From JAJRPT01 sp965661945 (lineage in GTDB: Bacteria; Bacteroidota; Ignavibacteria; Kapaibacteriales; UBA2268): 64,000 nucleotides of DNA. The stretch is taken from positions 1 through 64,000 of the forward strand of contig CBFIFP010000009.1 in the NCBI GenBank assembly GCA_965661945.1. The letters are read 5' to 3'. The translations under genes and the position numbers were made by a program. The first letter of the stretch is position 1. The number at the start of each line of letters is the position of its first letter. Positions 17,234-27,052 of the stretch are shown piece by piece. The notes under the pieces are model-generated. The model did not search any database, had not been told where the DNA came from, and saw only the letters and a program-made list of their open reading frames with translations.

Positions 17234-20065
17234 ATGTTAAATTCTTTAAAAAGAATTGTTCTTGTTACTTTATTGTTAGTCACTTTTAAAAGTTATGTTT
17301 TTTCTCAACAAAATAACCTCGCCTTAGCTGAGAACTCAACTATTGTTGGAAAAATTATGGATAAAGAAACTAATTTACCTTTACCAGGCGCAAGAGTAGT
17401 TTTAACTGGAAAAAATATTGGAGCAATATCAAATTCTCTTGGAGAGTATAAAATATTATCAGTCCCTGCAGGTGATTATACTTTGACTGTTACATATATT
17501 GGATATAAAAATTTTACAAAAGAATTGAACATTAACACAAATACTATTTTAGACTTAGATATTAAAATGGAATCTGGGAATATTATAGGTGATGAAGTTT
17601 TAGTTGTAGGAGACGCTCTTAAAGGTCAAGCAAAAGCACTTAATCAACAAAAAACTAATATTAATATTACAAATATTGTTTCTTCTGACCAAATTGGACG
17701 CTTCCCTGATGCTAATGTTGGTGATGCATTAAAAAGAATACCTGGGATAACTATTCAGAATGACCAAGGAGAAGCAAGATTTGGTTTAGTTCGTGGGACG
17801 GCTGCAAGATTAAATTCGGTTATGATTAACGGAGATAGAATACCATCAGCTGAAGCAGAGAACAGAGAAGTGCAGTTAGATTTAATTCCTGCAGATATGA
17901 TTTCGCAAATTGAAGTAAGTAAAGTATTAACCCCAGATATGGATGCTGATGCAATTGGTGGTTCTATTAATCTTCAAACAAGAGCGCCACAAGAAAGAAG
18001 AGTTGCATTTACTCTTGGTTCTACTTATAATTTTCTTACTGGCTCACCAGCTTTTAATGGAACTATTATTGGTGGAGATAGATATTTAGACGGGAAATTA
18101 GGTGTTATGCTTTCCGCAACAGTATTTGACCATATTTTAGGTTCAGATAATATTGAAGCTGAATGGAGTACTGATGATAATGGTATTGCTTATACAAGTG
18201 ATTTTGAAATACGAAAGTATTTAGTTCAAAGGACAAGAAGAAGTTTTTCTTTAGGATTTGATTATGAATTAGATAAGAAAAACAAGTTATATGTAAATAC
18301 AATTTATAACTGGAGAGATGATTGGGAAAATAGATATGCTCTTAATTATAATGGTATTTATGCGATTGATGATGATGTTAATAATGGATTTGCTGTAGAG
18401 GAAATCAGAAGAGAAACTAAAGGTGGAATAGGGAATGATAGAATTAATTTCAGAAGATTAGAAGACCAAAGAGTTTTTAATGTTGGTTTTGGTGGAAATC
18501 ACTTGTTTGGAGATATACTTTCAATGACTTGGCAAGCAAATTATGCAAAAGCATCAGAAGAAAGACCTAATGAAAGATATATTCAATTCACTTCTGAAGA
18601 ACATGGCTTATCAGTTGATTTATCAGACGAAGGAAAACCAAAAATTAATCCAACTAATCCAGTTGATATTACAAGTTATGAATTAGATGAGTTAATTGAA
18701 GAATATGGTTATACAGAAGATGTTGATTTCAATGCTAGAGTTGATTTTGAATTGCCACTTGCTTCAGGTGAATATAAGTCAATTTTAAAGTTCGGTGGTA
18801 GATTAAGAACTAAAACAAAATTAAGAGAAAATAATTTTTATGAATATGAGCCAAACAATTTTACTTTAGATGATTTAAGCAATGCAGAATATAAAGATGA
18901 AACTAAATCTGATTTCTTACCTGGAGATTATCGCTCTGGTAATTTTGCAACAAGAGAATATTTAGGAAACTTAGACTTGAATAACGCTAATTTATTTGAA
19001 AAATCATTAGCATTGGGAGAGTTTGCAGATGGTAATTTTGAAGCATCAGAAAATATTTTTGGGGGTTATGCAATGATAACTCAAAATATTGGAGATAAAT
19101 TATTGATTCTTGGTGGATTTAGAATTGAAAATACTGGCTTAGAATACACTGCAAATCAATTTGATGAAGAAAATGACGAAGAACTTAGCGATGTTGAGAA
19201 AATTACTGAAAGCGATAATTATTTAAACTTTTTGCCTAATATTCAATTAAAATATAATATTACAGAAAGTTTCTTTGGTAGAGTTGCATTTACACAAACT
19301 TTAGCAAGACCAAATTATTTTGACCTAGCTCCATACAGAATTATTAATCCAGAAGATAATGAGATAGCAATTGGAAATCCAGAACTTAGACCAACACTTT
19401 CTTCAAATTTTGATGTATTATTTGACTATTATTTTAAATCTGTAGGTATTGTTTCTGGTGGTTTCTTTTATAAAGATTTAAAAGATTATACTTATACTTA
19501 TCAGAACACAAACAAACCAGAATTTGACCTAAATGGAGATGGTGTTATCGACCCTGATACTGAAATATTTGATGAATTATCGCAACCATTAAATGGTTCA
19601 GAGGCATCACTATATGGTTTTGAAATAGCACTTCAAAGACAACTTGAATTTTTACCAAGTTTTTTGAAAAATTTAAGCATATATTTTAATTATACCTATA
19701 CTACATCAGAAGCAACTGGAGTACCAGAAAGAGGAACAATTGCATTACCTGGAACAGCAAAAAATATGTTTAACGCATCAATTTCTTACGAAGATAAGTA
19801 TGTTTCAATTAGAATTGCTGCGAATTATGCTTCTGATTATATTGATGAATTAGGTGGTGAAGCATTTGAAGACAGATACTATGATGAACAATTTTTCTTA
19901 GATGCGAATGCTTCTTTAAATTTATTGAAAAATCTAAGATTTTTTGTTGAAGCTAATAATATTACAAATCAGCCTTTAAGATACTATCAAGGTATTCAAT
20001 CAAGATTGATGCAAGCAGAGTATTATAATATCAGGATTAATACTGGTCTTAAATGGAATCTATAA
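17234..20065 (+). CDS. TonB-dependent receptor, partner of phytase-like lipoprotein
   Basis: A 943-residue outer-membrane active transporter. Order: signal peptide (about 1-25), carboxypeptidase-like regulatory domain (about 36-115, GKIMDKETNLPLPGARVVL to YIGYKNFTKEL), plug (about 140-255, IGRFPDANVGDALKRIPGI to TPDMDADAIGGSINLQTRA), and a 22-strand-type barrel ending in an aromatic C-terminus (RINTGLKWNL). The plug wording is shared with the receptor at 62301. A GGAG ribosome site precedes the ATG. The phytase-like gene starts 33 bp downstream, so the pair probably takes up phytate-derived phosphate or inositol phosphates; the ligand is inferred from context only. Confidence 0.94.
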   Translation: MLNSLKRIVLVTLLLVTFKSYVFSQQNNLALAENSTIVGKIMDKETNLPLPGARVVLTGKNIGAISNSLGEYKILSVPAGDYTLTVTYIGYKNFTKELNINTNTILDLDIKMESGNIIGDEVLVVGDALKGQAKALNQQKTNINITNIVSSDQIGRFPDANVGDALKRIPGITIQNDQGEARFGLVRGTAARLNSVMINGDRIPSAEAENREVQLDLIPADMISQIEVSKVLTPDMDADAIGGSINLQTRAPQERRVAFTLGSTYNFLTGSPAFNGTIIGGDRYLDGKLGVMLSATVFDHILGSDNIEAEWSTDDNGIAYTSDFEIRKYLVQRTRRSFSLGFDYELDKKNKLYVNTIYNWRDDWENRYALNYNGIYAIDDDVNNGFAVEEIRRETKGGIGNDRINFRRLEDQRVFNVGFGGNHLFGDILSMTWQANYAKASEERPNERYIQFTSEEHGLSVDLSDEGKPKINPTNPVDITSYELDELIEEYGYTEDVDFNARVDFELPLASGEYKSILKFGGRLRTKTKLRENNFYEYEPNNFTLDDLSNAEYKDETKSDFLPGDYRSGNFATREYLGNLDLNNANLFEKSLALGEFADGNFEASENIFGGYAMITQNIGDKLLILGGFRIENTGLEYTANQFDEENDEELSDVEKITESDNYLNFLPNIQLKYNITESFFGRVAFTQTLARPNYFDLAPYRIINPEDNEIAIGNPELRPTLSSNFDVLFDYYFKSVGIVSGGFFYKDLKDYTYTYQNTNKPEFDLNGDGVIDPDTEIFDELSQPLNGSEASLYGFEIALQRQLEFLPSFLKNLSIYFNYTYTTSEATGVPERGTIALPGTAKNMFNASISYEDKYVSIRIAANYASDYIDELGGEAFEDRYYDEQFFLDANASLNLLKNLRFFVEANNITNQPLRYYQGIQSRLMQAEYYNIRINTGLKWNL

Positions 20066-20098
20066 TTTTATTAATTTTTAATGTTTTTCGGGGGACAA

Positions 20099-21253
20099 AT
20101 GATTAAATATATTTCACTCTTAATTGTTTTTGTTTTAATTTCTTGCAATACAGAGAAAAAACAAATAAAAGAAGAGGCTACAAAAGAAAGCAGTGATAAG
20201 CAGATGCTTACTTCAAAACCAGATGTGCTTTCAAACTGGGATGAATTAGATAATATTGATTCGCCAGCTTTCTATAAAGATGAAACTGGCGCTTATGTAA
20301 TAACTACTGCCAAATCTACTGACCAATTAGTTGTATATAATGCAGTTAGCGGTAATGTTGTTAAAAGAGTTGGAACAAGCGGCACTGACTTAGGGCAATT
20401 TGACAGACCAAACGGTATTTGGGTTTATGGAAATTTATGTTTTGTAGTTGAAAGAGACAACAAAAGATTGCAAATTTTAGAATTACCTGATTTTAAGCCA
20501 CTTTTAACCTTTGGTGAAGATAAATTAGATTCTCCTTATGGCTTAACTGTTTTTCGAAAAAATGGCACATTTAACATCTATATCACAGATAACTACGAGT
20601 TTGAAAAAGATGTTATTCCTGCTGATTCTTTGCTTGATAAAAGAGTTCTGCATTATACTTTTGAATATAAAGCTGGAATGATTGATGATTTAAAATTTGT
20701 GAAATATATTGGAGAAACTACTGGTGATGGTGTATTGAGAGTAGTTGAATCAATAAATGCAGACCCAGTAAATGATAATTTATTAATCGCAGAAGAACTT
20801 GAAGGCGAAGGTAAAACTTGCATTAAAGTTTATGACTTAGCTGGAAATTATAAAAATACAATTGGCTTAGGATTGTTTAAATCACAAGCCGAAGGTCTTG
20901 CTTTAATTAGATGTAATACTGATGGTTACTGGATTTCAACTGACCAAAGCAAAGAGAGTAATATATTTCATTTTTTTGATAGAAAAACTTTTAAACTTGT
21001 TTCATCATTTGAATCTATTGATTTAAAAAATACTGATGGTATTTGGCTTACACAAGAATCTTTTGATGTAAATAGTAAAGGTGCTTTTATTGCAGTGAAT
21101 GATGATGGTGGAATAGGTGTTTGGAATTTGGAGGCATTACTTTTGAAGATGGATATTAAATGTGATAATTCAACTCCAGATAAAAAAGACGAAAACACTA
21201 CATCTGCAATTAAACTTATCAATAAATTATTACTATCTCTTTACGTGTTTTAA
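20099..21253 (+). CDS. Phytase-like beta-propeller lipoprotein
   Basis: A 384-residue lipoprotein with lipobox Cys16 (VLISC). The start is ATG 20099, with GGGGGA just upstream, not the ATG at 20081 that lacks a ribosome site and would add residues before the signal peptide. The body, DSPAFYKDETGAYVITTAK followed by blades such as GQFDRPNGIWV and LDSPYGLTVF, matches beta-propeller 3-phytases as I know them, which release phosphate from inositol hexakisphosphate using calcium. Bacteroidota often place such a gene after a TonB receptor, as here. Catalytic residues were not mapped, so another propeller hydrolase or binding role is possible. Confidence 0.72.
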   Translation: MIKYISLLIVFVLISCNTEKKQIKEEATKESSDKQMLTSKPDVLSNWDELDNIDSPAFYKDETGAYVITTAKSTDQLVVYNAVSGNVVKRVGTSGTDLGQFDRPNGIWVYGNLCFVVERDNKRLQILELPDFKPLLTFGEDKLDSPYGLTVFRKNGTFNIYITDNYEFEKDVIPADSLLDKRVLHYTFEYKAGMIDDLKFVKYIGETTGDGVLRVVESINADPVNDNLLIAEELEGEGKTCIKVYDLAGNYKNTIGLGLFKSQAEGLALIRCNTDGYWISTDQSKESNIFHFFDRKTFKLVSSFESIDLKNTDGIWLTQESFDVNSKGAFIAVNDDGGIGVWNLEALLLKMDIKCDNSTPDKKDENTTSAIKLINKLLLSLYVF

Positions 21254-21277
21254 TTAATTAGATTATAAAAAAAATTT

Positions 21278-21299
21278 AAGGAAGTCATCTGACTTCCTT
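21278..21299. terminator. Terminator between phytase-like gene and racemase gene
   Basis: A perfect 10-bp stem AAGGAAGTCA/TGACTTCCTT with a 2-nt loop, followed by T on the plus side and A-rich on the left, so it can serve both convergent genes. Confidence 0.92.
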
Positions 21300-21338
21300 T
21301 TTTATAATTCTATGTGTTATATTAGAATTTCTTGTTTT

Positions 21339-22436
21339 TTATTTGATTATTTTTTCGATGAATTTACTGTTCATCAGTTTAGCAATTCCCATATATCCAG
21401 CAGCAAAGTCGAGTGTGTCTCCAACTTTATAGATTGGTTTGCCGCTTTCTTTTGGTACTTCATATACTGTCATATCTGAGGTTGTTCCTACGAATTTTAG
21501 ACTTTGGTCTTTTGCTTCTATGTCATTGAAGTCAACGTCTAATATTCCAAAATCGATGATTGCTTTATGGATTTTTTCGGAGGTGTCAGCAGAGCCAAGT
21601 GTTTCTTGTTCACTGGTGTGCCCTATATTTCCTGTTGTCATTACGCCATCTGGAATGGTGTCTTTTTCTTCCATTTCTATAATATTACCTTTGTAAACGA
21701 AGATGTCGGTGTGAAGATTCATGAATTGTTTTTCGTCGAGTGGGGTAGTGCCAAAGAATACTGCTTCGCCGATTCTTAAGTGGTTTATATTATCTGGTAT
21801 TCTGTTAGAATTTAGCATTGGTAGATTGATGGAACTTCCGCCTGAGACTAGCTCCATTTTCTTTTTAAATTTGGCTTCGATTAGTTCTTTATATAGTGAC
21901 ATTTGGATTAGTTTATCATAGGTTGGCTCTATGCCGTACATGCATCCAAGGTTGGTTCCGATTCCGATTACTTCAACTCTTGTTAGGTTAAATATATATT
22001 CGTAAAATTCCACGACTTTGTCTCGCATAACTCCTTCTCTTAGTTCTCCCATTTCAATCATTATGATTACTTTATGGAATTTATCTTGTTTTATGCATTC
22101 GTTTTCGATTGCGAGTATGGTGTCAAGGGATGTGTTTAATGATATATCGGAAACAGCTACTACTTGAGGAACTAAGGGAATAGCTGGTGGTTTGATGTAC
22201 ATTGTTATGAGTTTTGGGTTTACGTTTTTAACTGCTTGAAGATTAGATATTCTTGAATCTCCGATGGAATGTATGCCTTTTATGACTTTAGGGGTTAATA
22301 TTCTTTCTAGAACTTCTTCATTACCGCAGAGTACTTTGGGTATTAGAGACCATGTTCTGTTTTTTGAACTAAGAAATTCTTGAATAGATTTGATATTCGA
22401 GATTATTTTGTTGGTGTCGATTACTAATTCTGCCAT
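21339..22436 (-). CDS. PLP-dependent alanine/ornithine racemase-family protein
   Basis: A 365-residue protein with an alanine-racemase N-terminal barrel. Lys34 in WSLIPKVLCGN is the expected PLP Schiff-base lysine. NLGCMYGIEPT, LVSGGSSINLPML and HLRIGEAVFFG are the phosphate-binding and active-site loops of the ornithine-racemase-like branch. It probably interconverts amino-acid enantiomers; the substrate is not readable. It is convergent with the phytase-like gene and stands alone. Codons use more G than neighbouring genes, perhaps reflecting high expression or a different origin. Confidence 0.8.
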   Translation of the reverse strand: MAELVIDTNKIISNIKSIQEFLSSKNRTWSLIPKVLCGNEEVLERILTPKVIKGIHSIGDSRISNLQAVKNVNPKLITMYIKPPAIPLVPQVVAVSDISLNTSLDTILAIENECIKQDKFHKVIIMIEMGELREGVMRDKVVEFYEYIFNLTRVEVIGIGTNLGCMYGIEPTYDKLIQMSLYKELIEAKFKKKMELVSGGSSINLPMLNSNRIPDNINHLRIGEAVFFGTTPLDEKQFMNLHTDIFVYKGNIIEMEEKDTIPDGVMTTGNIGHTSEQETLGSADTSEKIHKAIIDFGILDVDFNDIEAKDQSLKFVGTTSDMTVYEVPKESGKPIYKVGDTLDFAAGYMGIAKLMNSKFIEKIIK

Positions 22437-22616
22437 TTGAAAGTGTTCTGTTTTATTTTTACTTATTTATGTTAAGACGAATGTAATTATATTTATTTTA
22501 AATCAATTAAATATGATATAATGTTAATTATAATAAATCAAGTGAATCAATTGGTTTAAATAAATTATAAAATATAAAGGTTTTTGAAAGGGTTTTTATT
22601 TTTGATACTTATTTTT

Positions 22617-22624
22617 TAATTTTG
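22617..22624 (+). promoter_or_regulatory. Candidate -7 element of the 22.6-26.9 kb gene trio
   Basis: TAATTTTG ends 21 bp before ATG 22646. No TTG at a proper -33 distance, so a single-element match. Confidence 0.45.
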
Positions 22625-22645
22625 ATTTATATTAAAAAAAAATAA

Positions 22646-24481
22646 ATGTATAAGTATTTCATTTTAATTTTATGTTTTTTTCCTACCATCATTTTATCTA
22701 ATAGCGATGGAATTGCTACTTATGGGTTTAGTAGGATTAATGAAAATATAAATTTTTTTTTTAATGGCGATATTTTTTTAAATAACTCTCTTGGTGAGTT
22801 TGAAATAAAACAGGAGTATTATGGTAACTCTTATTTATTAAATAATAGTATAAATGATAATCAAAAATTTTCATTTATGTGGTCTAAGAAGGCATACGGT
22901 AATTTGAAGTATCATTTAAGAAATAATATACAGTATGTAGGAAATAATTTCAATACTGGTTCAAATAATAATTTGTTGAATTTTAATATTATGCCAGGAT
23001 TAAAGTATGATATAAGTGAGAACCGTTATTTAGCAGTTTCTTATGGATTAGATCAGCACAGTCAAGTGGGGGTTTTATCTAATTCTGACGCAGTTAATAC
23101 TGATTTTAAGTATAATTTTAAGTACGATGATTTTCAGTTTGATACTAAATATGATAGTTATTATACTCGTAGAAGTCTGGATAGAGATTTTAATACTAAT
23201 AATGCAAAAATAAATATATTGAGGTTTGGAGAAAGCTCAATGTTAAATTTTTCTAGTGAGTATAATACTCTTCAGAATGATTTTATAAGGTCGTCGGAGA
23301 ATGACCAAATTCAAATAGAAAATAGGTTTGAGAATCGGATGAATTTTTCGCTTGATTTATCTTATTATTTGTTTGGTAATTTGAAAAATGAAGCCAGTGT
23401 ATCATATTTTTTGTCTGGAAGAGATAATTCTTACGAGAATTTTGATGTGAATAATCCTCGTTCAGGAGTAAATGAGTTAAGAGATTTGAATACATATAAC
23501 TTATATACAAGATTTACTTATGAAATTAAGAAAAGTTTTGTAAGGTTTGCAATACAACATAGGAATGAAACGTTATCAAATCAAGCACAACAAAAGTTTG
23601 ATATTTCAAGCAATGATTTAATAGCCCAGCAAAATAATATTTCGCTTTTAGACTATATAAATCAATTTACTAGAATATATTTTGATAATTATATATATAT
23701 TAATGAGAAAAATGAACTTCTGAGCGATTTTGTTTTTGAAATTAACAAGTACGATACTCCTAGTGTGAATGAAAACAGGGACAGAGACCAATTGATAATG
23801 AGGTATTCTCAAAAGTATAATCATATTTTCTCAAATGTGTTTTCAGGTGGAGTAGAATTAGAGGGTAGATACAGGCATTTAGTTTACCTAATGAAAGAAA
23901 ATTCAATTAATAATGTAAAAGAAAGAAGTCTGAAATTCGTCCCTTATTTTAGTTATAAAAATAAAAACTTGGAAATGACGCCAGAATTTCAAATTTTTGT
24001 AAATTATAGAAGTTTCGATTATGAATTTTTATTTCAGAGTATTCGAAGCGATGTGCAGCGTTCTTTAACTTTAAGGGATAGTATAAATTATTATGTAAAT
24101 AATAATTTTCGCTTCAATGTATCTTATTTATATAGATTTAGGGAAACTGGTCTGTTCAGTTGGGAAAGATTTTCTCAATCTATTTCAGAAATAAAAAATG
24201 AATTTTACTCTAATAGCGTCCTATACTATCATAAAAAAGCAAATTATTATGGCATAGGTTTTAGGTATTATAATTTAGAACTTTTAAGTCAGAGGTCTTT
24301 AGGTAATTTGGGTAATGAATCTTTTTTTCTAAGGTCAATAAGTCCTGTTGTAGATATTGGTATAAAAATTAAAGAAAGAACCAGACTTGTTGCTTATGGT
24401 TGGTATGAATTTCAAGATTTGGTTGTTACAAAAAGGGTTATACCTAATTTAAGAATTGAAACAATAATTGATTTAAATTAA
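22646..24481 (+). CDS. Predicted outer-membrane beta-barrel protein
   Basis: A 611-residue protein with a short signal peptide (about 1-18, FILILCFFPTIILS). The rest alternates polar and aromatic residues in about 20 short strands (for example LNFSSEYNTL, MNFSLDLSYYLFG, FRFNVSYLYRF, YGIGFRYYNLEL) with Asn/Asp-rich loops, as in outer-membrane barrels. I recognise no named family. Its stop codon overlaps the ATG of the next gene (TAATG), so the barrel and the RsbW-type kinase are translationally coupled, an unusual pairing. Confidence 0.72.
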   Translation: MYKYFILILCFFPTIILSNSDGIATYGFSRINENINFFFNGDIFLNNSLGEFEIKQEYYGNSYLLNNSINDNQKFSFMWSKKAYGNLKYHLRNNIQYVGNNFNTGSNNNLLNFNIMPGLKYDISENRYLAVSYGLDQHSQVGVLSNSDAVNTDFKYNFKYDDFQFDTKYDSYYTRRSLDRDFNTNNAKINILRFGESSMLNFSSEYNTLQNDFIRSSENDQIQIENRFENRMNFSLDLSYYLFGNLKNEASVSYFLSGRDNSYENFDVNNPRSGVNELRDLNTYNLYTRFTYEIKKSFVRFAIQHRNETLSNQAQQKFDISSNDLIAQQNNISLLDYINQFTRIYFDNYIYINEKNELLSDFVFEINKYDTPSVNENRDRDQLIMRYSQKYNHIFSNVFSGGVELEGRYRHLVYLMKENSINNVKERSLKFVPYFSYKNKNLEMTPEFQIFVNYRSFDYEFLFQSIRSDVQRSLTLRDSINYYVNNNFRFNVSYLYRFRETGLFSWERFSQSISEIKNEFYSNSVLYYHKKANYYGIGFRYYNLELLSQRSLGNLGNESFFLRSISPVVDIGIKIKERTRLVAYGWYEFQDLVVTKRVIPNLRIETIIDLN

Positions 24482-24891
24482 TGGAAGAATATAAAGAAAT
24501 AAGAATAGTTTCGAGTAACAAAAATATTATTCAAGATTTTGAAGATTTATTTCTTGGTTACAAGGATAAGTTTCAGATTAAAGATGATATTTATTTTAAG
24601 ATTATGGTTGCAGTAACAGAAGGAATCAATAATGCTGCAGGTCATGGAAATAAATTTAACCCTGATAAAAATGTTAGTGTGGAATTAGTGGGCAATGGTA
24701 ATTATATGAAATGCTCGATTACGGACGAAGGGTTGGGGTTTAATCCTGAAAATGTTGCTGACCCGAGAAATCCTGAAAATCTTCTTAAAGATAATGGAAG
24801 AGGGGTATTTTTGATGAGGGAATTAGCTAATGAGTTTTATGTATATAATCTAGAAAATGGAACTTTAGTAGAGCTTGTTTTCAATTTTTAA
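24481..24891 (+). CDS. RsbW-like serine kinase / anti-sigma-type ATP-binding protein
   Basis: A 136-residue GHKL ATPase of the HATPase_c_2 (RsbW/SpoIIAB) type. N-box EGINNAAGHGN (residues 47-57), G1 box TDEGLGFNP (81-89) and G2 box DNGRGVFLM (104-112) are all intact. Such proteins phosphorylate an STAS anti-anti-sigma partner or bind a sigma factor; no STAS, PP2C or sigma gene lies nearby, so its partner is elsewhere. It is coupled to the barrel gene upstream and 25 bp before the P-loop gene. Cytoplasmic. Confidence 0.88.
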   Translation: MEEYKEIRIVSSNKNIIQDFEDLFLGYKDKFQIKDDIYFKIMVAVTEGINNAAGHGNKFNPDKNVSVELVGNGNYMKCSITDEGLGFNPENVADPRNPENLLKDNGRGVFLMRELANEFYVYNLENGTLVELVFNF

Positions 24892-24916
24892 ATTGGCGTA
24901 ATTAATAAATTATATA

Positions 24917-26920
24917 ATGATTGATAAAATAGAAGAATTAAATAGTTGTTTGTATAAAGAACATAAAGTTATATTGCTCACTGGGGGAATGGCATCTGGC
25001 AAAACTACATTGATAAATAAATTTATTGAAAACAAAAACTTTTATTGTCTGAATTCATTTGATTTTGAGGGTAGTTTTATTTGCGAACTTGCCATTCATT
25101 TTGCTCAAAGGTTTCAAGAAAATTATCCTAATGCTAATTTTTCGGAGACTTTTTTTAATTATAATAGATTTATTGAAATATTAAGTCATCATAAAGAGTC
25201 TAATCCTAAACTTTATGATTTAATTTTAAAGCATAATTTAATAAAAAGTAATTTAGATTATTTCTCAAATGCTAAGATTGATGTTCAGGAACATAAAGAT
25301 GCTTTTATAAATAAAGCTGATCAAAAGATTGTTTGGGACCAAGGTAAAATTGTTGTTGAGTCATTTCTTGTGGATATGATAAACTTTATGTACCCTAAAA
25401 GCAATTTTTCGGAAGTTGCTAAATCAAAAAAAACAGAAAAGATACTTTTTATTTTTGATGAAATAGACCACATTCTTAATTTTGTTGATGATAATTTTAT
25501 TTCATTTCTGATTGAGCATTTGGATACTAATTTAAATAAATTTGAAAATTATGATTTTACAAAAGATAAAGATTTAAAGCTATCAGATATTATTGATGTT
25601 AGGATTATTGTTTCTACAAGGAATAAATGTTTCGAAAAATATCAATCGAAGGTTGAGTTAGCCTCAAATTTAAAATTAGAGAATGAAGAAATAGAAAATC
25701 TTCCTTTTGTGAAACATTTTTTTGGCACTTATCAATTAGAAATAACGCCTTATAAATATGTTGAAGAGCTTTTCTTTAAATATTCTTCTGATTTTGAAAG
25801 ACAGTTTTTATTGATTTCGATAATATTTGGGAAGTATATTTCTCATTCTTTTGATTTATTTCCTGAATTAAAAATTAGTTCTAATTTAATTGAAAACTAT
25901 ATTAGTAATTTTTACTTTATAAGCCGAGAAAATAATGTTTTCCAAATTGATGAAGATATCCATAAGTTAATCTCACTTTCTTTAATTAATAATGAGCCAG
26001 AGTTTTATAATGAATTGGTAGGAAGAGCCAATTTGAATACATTCTTTATGAGCTTTACTAATAAAATGCCATATGAAGATTTTATAATATTTAGAAAATT
26101 AGCTTACTTTAATTATTTTGATGTTAATAATGCGATAACAAATATATTTCCTGATATCACTAAAAAGTTTGTTTTTATAATTGATAAACATAAAAGTTTA
26201 CTTAATAAAAATAATTACCATCTTAGTTTGAAAAAAGAGTATTTTGATCAATTGGATAAATTTAATAAGATAGTTGATGATAAAAGCTATATAAATATTA
26301 AAAAAAGAATTAAAGATGTATGGATTAATACAAAAAAATCTTTGAATGAAAAAAAATCTGACCTTGAGTTAAATATCAAAAATACTACTAAAAGTATCAA
26401 AAATTATAATTTAGAACTTGATAAATTCAACAGTGAGTCGGATAATATTTCAACAATAATTTTTGCTGAAGAAAATAAATTAAGTGATTTTGAAAAATCA
26501 TTAAATCCCTATAAGCACAAAAGACCTGTATTACAAACATTAGGAATTGCTTTTGGTTCATTGATTTTGATAGTACTAAGTTTGTTTGATAGTTTTTTTC
26601 TTAATATTTTTAAATCAGAGCTATTTTTGTCAATTTTAAATTGGTTATTTAGAATTCTTGGAATCCTAGGGTTCTTATTTACATATAAATCACTTTATAG
26701 GATTTATATAAGAAATAGAGATAAAAATAAGAGAAAGGAACTTGAAACAAATATTGATAATATCAACTCAAGGATAAATGAACAGAAAGATGTAAAGTCT
26801 ATAATTATTGCTGATATAAAAGCAACTCAAGCAAAAATTAATGAATTAGATGTTGATATTAGTAATTACTCTAAATTAATTGAGGAAATTGATTTAAAAC
26901 TTAATGAACCTTTTATTTAA
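24917..26920 (+). CDS. Membrane-anchored P-loop ATPase with coiled coils, unknown role
   Basis: A 667-residue protein. Walker A is GGMASGKT (residues 23-30); Walker B is LFIFDEID (about 177-184) and is followed by a sensor-like VRIIVSTRNK (about 228-237), so the N-terminal third is a STAND/KAP- or AAA-like NTPase. A helical middle leads to a coiled coil (about 470-525), two membrane segments (about 541-565 and 573-595) and a second coiled coil (about 600-655). The membrane hairpin between antiparallel coiled coils after an NTPase head is not a layout I can assign to a named family; KAP NTPases place membrane segments inside the NTPase domain instead. No ribosome site, 25 bp after the kinase gene. 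Confidence 0.75.
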   Translation: MIDKIEELNSCLYKEHKVILLTGGMASGKTTLINKFIENKNFYCLNSFDFEGSFICELAIHFAQRFQENYPNANFSETFFNYNRFIEILSHHKESNPKLYDLILKHNLIKSNLDYFSNAKIDVQEHKDAFINKADQKIVWDQGKIVVESFLVDMINFMYPKSNFSEVAKSKKTEKILFIFDEIDHILNFVDDNFISFLIEHLDTNLNKFENYDFTKDKDLKLSDIIDVRIIVSTRNKCFEKYQSKVELASNLKLENEEIENLPFVKHFFGTYQLEITPYKYVEELFFKYSSDFERQFLLISIIFGKYISHSFDLFPELKISSNLIENYISNFYFISRENNVFQIDEDIHKLISLSLINNEPEFYNELVGRANLNTFFMSFTNKMPYEDFIIFRKLAYFNYFDVNNAITNIFPDITKKFVFIIDKHKSLLNKNNYHLSLKKEYFDQLDKFNKIVDDKSYINIKKRIKDVWINTKKSLNEKKSDLELNIKNTTKSIKNYNLELDKFNSESDNISTIIFAEENKLSDFEKSLNPYKHKRPVLQTLGIAFGSLILIVLSLFDSFFLNIFKSELFLSILNWLFRILGILGFLFTYKSLYRIYIRNRDKNKRKELETNIDNINSRINEQKDVKSIIIADIKATQAKINELDVDISNYSKLIEEIDLKLNEPFI

Positions 26921-27040
26921 AATGTTTTATTTGAATTATTGAGTAATTTAGGCATATTAAAAATATATTCTTTTTAACAACTTGTAAGTTACAAATAATT
27001 GAAATTTTTTATTAATTTTTATAAAATGAATTAACTTTCT

Positions 27041-27048
27041 TAATTTTG
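27041..27048 (+). promoter_or_regulatory. -7 element almost touching the start codon of the HmuY-like gene
   Basis: TAATTTTG ends 4 bp before ATG 27053. Transcription would begin at or next to the A of ATG, giving a leaderless or near-leaderless mRNA. No clear -33. Confidence 0.4.
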
Positions 27049-27052
27049 AAAT

